Shown one piece after another: positions 59,034-64,000 of a stretch of 64,000 nt of DNA. The translations under genes and the position numbers were made by a program. How positions within the stretch are numbered: the first letter of the stretch is position 1; every line of letters starts with the position of its first letter. The stretch comes from Opitutaceae bacterium (GTDB lineage Bacteria; Verrucomicrobiota; Verrucomicrobiia; Opitutales; Opitutaceae), in assembly GCA_003151515.1 (NCBI GenBank), contig PLXS01000010.1:103726-167725 (forward strand), in the 5' to 3' direction. The notes beneath the pieces were generated by a model. That model was given only the letters and a program-made list of their open reading frames with translations. It ran no database searches and had not been told where the DNA came from.

Positions 59034-60262
59034 GCGTGGAGCTTCACATCGAGTGGAAAGACCAGACTCTTCTTGTCGGGCGTCTCCACACCGCGGAGCA
59101 CAGCCCGGCAGTATCATTTGAATATGCAGCCGAATGGCTGGCCCGCGATGACGTGTTTGCCATCGATCCCACGTGTCTTCCTCTTCGGTCGGGAATACAC
59201 CATGCTCAAGCGCTCTTTGGCGCCATCCACGACTGCGGGCCGGACCGGTGGGGACGGATGCTGGTAGAGCGCGCCGTCCGAAAGGGCGTTCTCCAAAGTA
59301 GGCCCTACCAGGACCTCGACTACGTTCTCGCCCTCGACGACTTTATGCGAATCGGGGCGCTTCGTCTCCGGGCAGACGCTGCCAGCCCGTTTCTCGCCGC
59401 CGGCAGCGGAAAACTTCCGCCCCTCGTAAGTCTCGCTGCCCTGCTGCGCGCAACGGACGCCATCCATGATGAGACCGAGACTGCCGCGGACCTGCGTTTC
59501 TTGCTCGGGGCCGGCTCTCCCCTCGGCGGCGCGCGGCCCAAAGCGGCCGTCAGCCTGACTCGTGGCAGATTGGCCATCGCAAAGTTTCCCAAGCCTGACG
59601 ACATTCGAGATATCGCCGCTGGTGAAATTCTTGCCCTCACGCTAGCACGCCAAGCGGGCATCACCGTGGCAGAACACCGACTAGTCACGGCAGGCGGCAG
59701 GGGCGTATCGGTGATCACCCGATTCGACCGCGACGGCACCCGCCGCATCCCCTTTCTTTCCGCGAATAGCCTACTTGGCTTGCCGCCGGGCGATCTCGGT
59801 GCGTACACGATGTTGGCCGATGGCATCCGTCAATTCGGCGATGATGTTGTAGCCGATCTGCACGAGCTTTGGCGTCGGCTTGTCTTCTCCCTTCTAGCCA
59901 GCAACCTCGACGACCATCTCCGCAATCACGGTTTCCTCATGCGCAAGCCAGGACGGTGGGCGCTCTCTCCCGCCTACGACCTCAATCCAGTACCGGAAAT
60001 CGACCGCACGCAGACACCAAAGACAGCCATCTCGGAGAATCAGGAAAGTCCCTCCGTCGAAGCAGCGCTCGCCGCAGCGCCTCGCTTCGACCTTGAGGCT
60101 TCTGAAGCCAATGCCACTCTCCGCGAGGTGCTCGCCGCAGTATCCGGATGGCGCAAGACAGGCAAGAAGCTCCGGATCAAGGCCACCTCCCTCGATGCCT
60201 ACGCCACAGCCTTCGAGCATCCGCTCATGGACGAGGCAAGGCATCTGAACTTGGGCGCTTGA
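59030..60262 (+). CDS. hipA: HipA-like Ser/Thr kinase toxin
   Basis: The 410-residue protein has a HipA N-terminal subdomain (to about residue 130) and a kinase-like core: 'GAGSPLGGARPKAAV' as the nucleotide loop, 'NLDDHLRNHGFL' with catalytic D294 and metal-binding N299, and 'LSPAYDLNP' with D317, matching D309, N314 and D332 of E. coli HipA. The E. coli enzyme phosphorylates glutamyl-tRNA synthetase and brings on growth arrest; the target here is unknown. It overlaps hipB and ends 31 bases before the tRNA-Leu CCA. Confidence 0.92.
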   Translation: MSVELHIEWKDQTLLVGRLHTAEHSPAVSFEYAAEWLARDDVFAIDPTCLPLRSGIHHAQALFGAIHDCGPDRWGRMLVERAVRKGVLQSRPYQDLDYVLALDDFMRIGALRLRADAASPFLAAGSGKLPPLVSLAALLRATDAIHDETETAADLRFLLGAGSPLGGARPKAAVSLTRGRLAIAKFPKPDDIRDIAAGEILALTLARQAGITVAEHRLVTAGGRGVSVITRFDRDGTRRIPFLSANSLLGLPPGDLGAYTMLADGIRQFGDDVVADLHELWRRLVFSLLASNLDDHLRNHGFLMRKPGRWALSPAYDLNPVPEIDRTQTPKTAISENQESPSVEAALAAAPRFDLEASEANATLREVLAAVSGWRKTGKKLRIKATSLDAYATAFEHPLMDEARHLNLGA

Positions 60263-60293
60263 ACGAATTAGGCCCTATGGGCTGGACTGAGCG

Positions 60294-60377
60294 TGGTGCT
60301 CGGGACAGGACTTGAACCTGCACGCCTTTCGGCAATGGCTTCTAAGGCCATCGTGTATGCCATTCCACCACCCGAGC
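60294..60377 (-). tRNA. trnL: tRNA-Leu (anticodon UAG)
   Basis: Read on the minus strand, GCTCGGG (from 60377) pairs with CCCGAGC at the 3' end, followed by discriminator A and an encoded CCA (60294-60296). The anticodon loop CTTAGAA is closed by ATGGC/GCCAT, giving UAG. A long variable arm (GCC-GAAA-GGC) and T-loop TTCAAGT support leucine. The gene is intact; its 3' end is duplicated at 58440-58462. Confidence 0.93.
60296..60318. repeat. Right 23-bp repeat inside tRNA-Leu (att-like)
   Basis: This is the second copy of the 58440-58462 repeat. It covers the 3' third of tRNA-Leu, a common target for tyrosine recombinases. The hipBA pair lies between the two copies. Confidence 0.7.
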
Positions 60378-60614
60378 AATTGACCAAATCCTCATTTTCT
60401 GAACACCCACAGGGCTGGCCTAGTCGTTAGCCGATGTTGATACGACTGATGCTAGTTGTCGATCCCATCCATCCAGACTGACTTAGGGTGGGCCGAAGCG
60501 ACGGATCCGTTCCGTCTGCCGAGTTCCTATCGAAGGCAAAGGCCTTTAGAAGACCATCATAACGACAAGGGATTTTGACCTTGTGGAATTTCGCACCAAT
60601 CGCAAACTACTAGC

Positions 60615-63600
60615 ATGGGCAGAACCTCAACATTGAGGCCAATTGTAGTTTTTTTGGCCCTTTGCGTATTGCTGGGAACGAGCCGATCCCTTGGGCAGAC
60701 CGCAGTTTGGACCGGCGGGGGGTCCGACCAGAATTACACGACACCGGGCAATTGGTCGGGAGGCGTCGTGCCCCCCAACACGGGCGCGTATTCAGCACAG
60801 TTCCAGCCGACGTCGTATTCTGAAATATATGTCAACACCCCCGCCAATCTTTCCGGCCTGGTTTTTAACACCGCTGGATATGCCGATTATGATTTTTACG
60901 CGAGCTCCGGCGGAACTCTTACGATCGGAAACGGCGGAATCACGGCGACTGGCGGAAGTAACTATTCGTACGTCTTTTTAAATCTCCCGGTTGTTCTGTC
61001 GGCAAGCCAGACCTGGGGAGTGCCATCAGGCTCGTCGTTTATTGAATACTACGGTTCTGGAATCTCCGAAACCGGCGGCTCGCAATCGCTGACGACAAAT
61101 GGGTATGTCTACATGTACGCGTCGAACACATTTAGCGGCGGCCTCATGGTCGCTTCTGGAACCTTCTATGCAGGGACCAGTTCGGCAGCCGGGACGGGAA
61201 CAATCACATTTAATAACGGTTCAACGCTGGCGGGTTACGATGTGATCCTTTCAAACGCAGTCACTCTTGGAAGCAATGTAAGTTTGGGATCGTATGGGCA
61301 ATATGGGTATGGACTCACCCTTTCAGGTCCCGTCACGGCCACAAGCAGCGCGACCACTGTAAATATTCTCCCATCTTCTTCGGTGTCCGTGACTGGAGCC
61401 GTTAGCGGGCCATCATCGACCATGCTGACGATCACCGGCAACGGTGCCCAATTACCCTACGATGGCGGATCCCAACTCGTATTCCAGGGAACTCTGAACA
61501 ATGTAACCGGGCTCGATGTCGAGAACGCAGCCCTGATCCTGGCTCCAACGGGCTCCGTGGCCAGTTCCTTCTCGGGCCTTACGGCCTTGCAGGTAGGCAA
61601 CGGTCCGCTCGGCGAGTCTGCCTACCTTGGGCTGGATGGCACATTTGCGACCACAAGTGGTGCGGTTTCAGGGTTTCTCACAGCATATGGGCCATCACTG
61701 GGTCCAGTCTTCAAGGGTACGCTAGGATTTGATACCGTCGCATTTTCCAGCAGTTCTCCGAATTCCTTCAGCGACCCAATTGATCTGAGCAATTTTACCA
61801 GCCCCCATTTTCTCGGCCTGGGTTCAGAGACGACCGCCATTCTGGCGGGGACGATCACACCCGCGGGCAACAATTACGTTTTTGGCGGAGGGGGTGGCAC
61901 ACTAACGGTCCAGAGCGCGCTCAGCAACAATGGCACGATCCCTCGAACTTTGACCATGAGCATGGCACCGGAGCCGCTAACACTGTATCTCGACGGCTCC
62001 AATACCTACATGGGAGGAACCCAAGTAAACGGCGGCATCCTGATTTTTGCCTCACCCCCGCCGACTAGCGGCATGATTTCACTATACAACGGCTACGTCG
62101 GCTACACGGAGGGAGCCAATATCACATCGGCGCAAACTTTCGTTAACCTGTTCCAGTCGAATACGACGAGCGGGGTGATTGGTTTTGATTCAGGGAATCC
62201 TTCGTCGCCGCGAACGATCGCCGATTCCATCAACCTCTCGGGCTTCAGCTCCGGCAACAATCCCTTCATCGGGACGGCGACCGAGGTGACACTCGACGGG
62301 ACGATCACGCCCGTTGCCAATCAATATCAATTCACTGGGGTGAAGGGCGGACAACTTACGATCAACTCGCAGCTGAGTGACCTACTTACCACGGGAAGCA
62401 ACTCCGTCGTCGTAGGGCTTTCGACTCCGATCGAGGCCAATGGGACCGTATCAGTTGTTACGCTCGGGGGAAGCAACACCTACAGCGGGGGAACGACATT
62501 AAACAGTGGGATATTGTACGTTACCAATCCGAACTCCTTGGGGACGGGTGCGTTGACGGTGCAAAACAGCTACAGCAGCGTCTTGGCCCCTTTGGGCGGT
62601 TCCGTGACGCTGGGAAACAATATCTTCATTAATTCTCGGCTGCAACTAGGACAACAAAACGGAAATTCAAATCTTTTAACGTTAAATGGAATCATCAGCG
62701 GATCCGGTAGCCTGGATATCGAGAGCAATGTCGCATTGAATGGGGCAAACACGTCATTCACGGGGTCCACCGAAATTGGCAACTATGAATACGCTGTGAG
62801 TGTGGCGATTGGGAATCTCAACGCCCTGGGAACTGGTCCGGTGACTCTAGATAATAATTCTACACTGACTGAAAACATACCAAATCCAACGATCGTGGAT
62901 TTGACCAGCGATGACAACTATTACGCGCCCACGATCAATCTCGCTCCGAGTTCAACACTCACCCTATACACAGACTCGAATTACACCTCCAACAACTGGG
63001 CAAATTATTCGGGCTCAATCAATGGGGACGCCAGTAGCCAGGTGATAAAGACGGGACCGGGAGTCGCGTTTCTTAATGGGACCTCGACCTACGGCGGAGG
63101 CACTTCAGTGGGCGCGGGCGTCTTGATCGCAGGGGGAAGCGCAGCGCTAGGCACGGGCACCGTTACCGTAGCGAACGGGGCCGAGCTGGATGCGTACAAT
63201 GGCGTCTTGTTCCCCAACAGCCTGAATCTCGCTGCGGGTTCCATATTGGGCGGTACGGGCACGTTTTCCTCGGCGGGAGGTGCGACTTTTGCCAGTGGAG
63301 CCACTGTGGCACCCGGCTACCTGTACGCCGGGCAATACATAGGCGCACTGTCGTTTGCTAATGTGACATTTGGAACCGGCGGGATATTCGACTTCGATAT
63401 CCAGAACGCTGGAGGCATTGCCGGCGCAGATTATTCCACGCTTAATGCTTCGGGAACGCTGACCATCAGCGCGACGCAGGGTTCTCCCTTCCAGATCTCG
63501 GTCACGTCTATAGATCCTTCCACCGGGGCTCCAGGCATGGCGACCTTCAATCCAAACCGGGCATATTCCTGGACCCTGGTCAACGCCGGGTCGATCTCGG

Positions 63601-63797
63601 GGTTCAACTCGCTTGATTTTTCCGTCAACGCGAGCGGCTTCCAAAATTCCCTTAACGGAGGAAGCTTCCTCATTTCGGAGAATGGAGGCGCGCTCGACCT
63701 CAACTTCACTCCTGTTCCCGAGCCTTCGACATTTATCCTCATGCTTGCGGGAATAGCGGCCATCGGCACGCGAATCCGCAGATCCAAACGGCTCTAG
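60615..63797 (+). CDS. PEP-CTERM protein with autotransporter-type beta-strand repeats
   Basis: The 1060-residue protein has a signal peptide (to about residue 28, S-L-G-Q) and then many Gly/Asn/Ser/Thr-rich strands. The repeat 'GSNTYSGGTTLNSGILYV', with variants such as 'SNTFSGGLMVASGTFY' and 'TSTYGGGTSVGAGVLI', is the PATR/autotransporter-associated strand that forms a long beta-helix. It ends with VPEPSTF, a hydrophobic helix and R-I-R-R-S-K-R-L, the PEP-CTERM sorting signal that an exosortase would process. No autotransporter barrel follows. Codons and bases are clearly less GC-rich than the rest of the window. A surface or matrix role is likely. Confidence 0.88.
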   Translation: MGRTSTLRPIVVFLALCVLLGTSRSLGQTAVWTGGGSDQNYTTPGNWSGGVVPPNTGAYSAQFQPTSYSEIYVNTPANLSGLVFNTAGYADYDFYASSGGTLTIGNGGITATGGSNYSYVFLNLPVVLSASQTWGVPSGSSFIEYYGSGISETGGSQSLTTNGYVYMYASNTFSGGLMVASGTFYAGTSSAAGTGTITFNNGSTLAGYDVILSNAVTLGSNVSLGSYGQYGYGLTLSGPVTATSSATTVNILPSSSVSVTGAVSGPSSTMLTITGNGAQLPYDGGSQLVFQGTLNNVTGLDVENAALILAPTGSVASSFSGLTALQVGNGPLGESAYLGLDGTFATTSGAVSGFLTAYGPSLGPVFKGTLGFDTVAFSSSSPNSFSDPIDLSNFTSPHFLGLGSETTAILAGTITPAGNNYVFGGGGGTLTVQSALSNNGTIPRTLTMSMAPEPLTLYLDGSNTYMGGTQVNGGILIFASPPPTSGMISLYNGYVGYTEGANITSAQTFVNLFQSNTTSGVIGFDSGNPSSPRTIADSINLSGFSSGNNPFIGTATEVTLDGTITPVANQYQFTGVKGGQLTINSQLSDLLTTGSNSVVVGLSTPIEANGTVSVVTLGGSNTYSGGTTLNSGILYVTNPNSLGTGALTVQNSYSSVLAPLGGSVTLGNNIFINSRLQLGQQNGNSNLLTLNGIISGSGSLDIESNVALNGANTSFTGSTEIGNYEYAVSVAIGNLNALGTGPVTLDNNSTLTENIPNPTIVDLTSDDNYYAPTINLAPSSTLTLYTDSNYTSNNWANYSGSINGDASSQVIKTGPGVAFLNGTSTYGGGTSVGAGVLIAGGSAALGTGTVTVANGAELDAYNGVLFPNSLNLAAGSILGGTGTFSSAGGATFASGATVAPGYLYAGQYIGALSFANVTFGTGGIFDFDIQNAGGIAGADYSTLNASGTLTISATQGSPFQISVTSIDPSTGAPGMATFNPNRAYSWTLVNAGSISGFNSLDFSVNASGFQNSLNGGSFLISENGGALDLNFTPVPEPSTFILMLAGIAAIGTRIRRSKRL

Positions 63798-63798
63798 T

Positions 63799-63817
63799 CT
63801 TCGAGAACACCTCGAAG
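63799..63817 (+). terminator. Hairpin after the PEP-CTERM gene
   Basis: CTTCGAG (63799-63805) and CTCGAAG (63811-63817) pair perfectly with a 5-base loop, starting two bases after the stop codon. No T run follows. The remaining 183 bases to the window end show no gene. Confidence 0.5.
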
Positions 63818-64000
63818 GCCGTCATGTCCGCTGGGCCGGAGATTAATTCCGGGCTGATCGATTGTTCCCTCAGCCCTTATGCCGATCGTTCCTGGCGCCA
63901 TTTGGACCTGGAGCTGAATTATTAGTAACGTCAATCCGTTTCGCAGAGCCTGAACGCGCACGAGTGCCGCGCCAAAATTCGAATTTCCATTGCTATTTTA

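Larger units (their letters stand above)
58440..60295. mobile_element. Putative 1.86-kb integrated hipBA module at tRNA-Leu
   Basis: A 23-bp direct repeat of the tRNA 3' end bounds this segment, which contains hipB, hipA and a 220-base leader with paired palindromes. Bases are visibly less GC-rich than the flanking genes. No integrase gene is present inside, so it may have moved with help from elsewhere or be the remnant of a larger island. That the repeat is an att pair is inference from position and identity. Confidence 0.6.

Noticed and set aside
1..64000. CRISPR array, prophage, rRNA operon or insertion sequence
   Set aside because: No regularly spaced repeats, structural phage genes, rRNA sequence or transposase were seen on either strand.

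Overview
The window is about 64 kb of GC-rich, gene-dense bacterial DNA. Its content points to Verrucomicrobiota, probably near Opitutales/Opitutaceae: many secreted glycoside hydrolases, a PEP-CTERM protein built of autotransporter-type beta-strand repeats, C-terminal 'VGTG...GFVVGG' repeats on a secreted enzyme, Tat-exported sugar enzymes, a eukaryote-type Ser/Thr kinase and multiheme cytochromes. The taxonomic call is an inference from gene content, because no rRNA or ribosomal protein gene is present.

Layout. 1-3.2 kb: a Fic-domain gene cut by the window edge and an arylsulfotransferase-like secreted protein. 3.2-7.0 kb: OsmC, then a leftward VOC/DoxX/flavodoxin/pirin operon facing a LysR regulator, with a perfect LysR-type palindrome between them. 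7.0-13.6 kb: secreted GH3, a sugar MFS transporter and GH2, with a 15-bp palindrome in the divergent promoter region. 13.7-20.8 kb: ClC antiporter, a decayed isochorismatase gene, a membrane protein, a methyltransferase, an HtrA-like protease and a Ser/Thr kinase. 21-26 kb: a metal-transport block in which an FtsX-type ABC transporter plus a His-rich lipoprotein converges on znuA-znuB-znuC. 26-40 kb: mixed carbohydrate metabolism (ThuA, sialate esterase-like SGNH, rhamnose mutarotase, GH27, GH29, hydroxypyruvate isomerase-like), a hybrid histidine kinase, a frameshifted TMEM175 gene, a GT9 glycosyltransferase and a nucleoside permease.

40.3-52.1 kb is the most notable region. A leftward set encodes a pentaheme membrane-anchored cytochrome, a Tat-exported four-cluster ferredoxin, an NrfD-type quinone-interacting membrane protein with an inserted cyclic-nucleotide-binding domain, an unknown 169-residue protein, an MtrA/PioA-like octaheme lipoprotein and an MtrB/PioB-like outer-membrane barrel. 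A rightward set encodes a small cytochrome c, a duplicated-domain lipoprotein and a fused ResB-CcsA cytochrome maturation protein. Together these could carry electrons from the quinone pool through the periplasm and across the outer membrane, that is, a candidate extracellular electron transfer route that may be controlled by a cyclic nucleotide.

52.2-58.4 kb: D-lyxose isomerase, a Phd/RelE toxin-antitoxin pair, a DUF5060/DUF4038 glycosidase, a BNR-repeat protein overlapping a MoaD/ThiS gene, and two poorly characterised genes. 58.4-60.4 kb: a hipBA pair bounded by a 23-bp direct repeat of the 3' end of tRNA-Leu(UAG), which looks like a 1.86-kb integrated module. 60.6-63.8 kb: a large PEP-CTERM beta-strand-repeat protein whose base composition is clearly less GC-rich than the rest.
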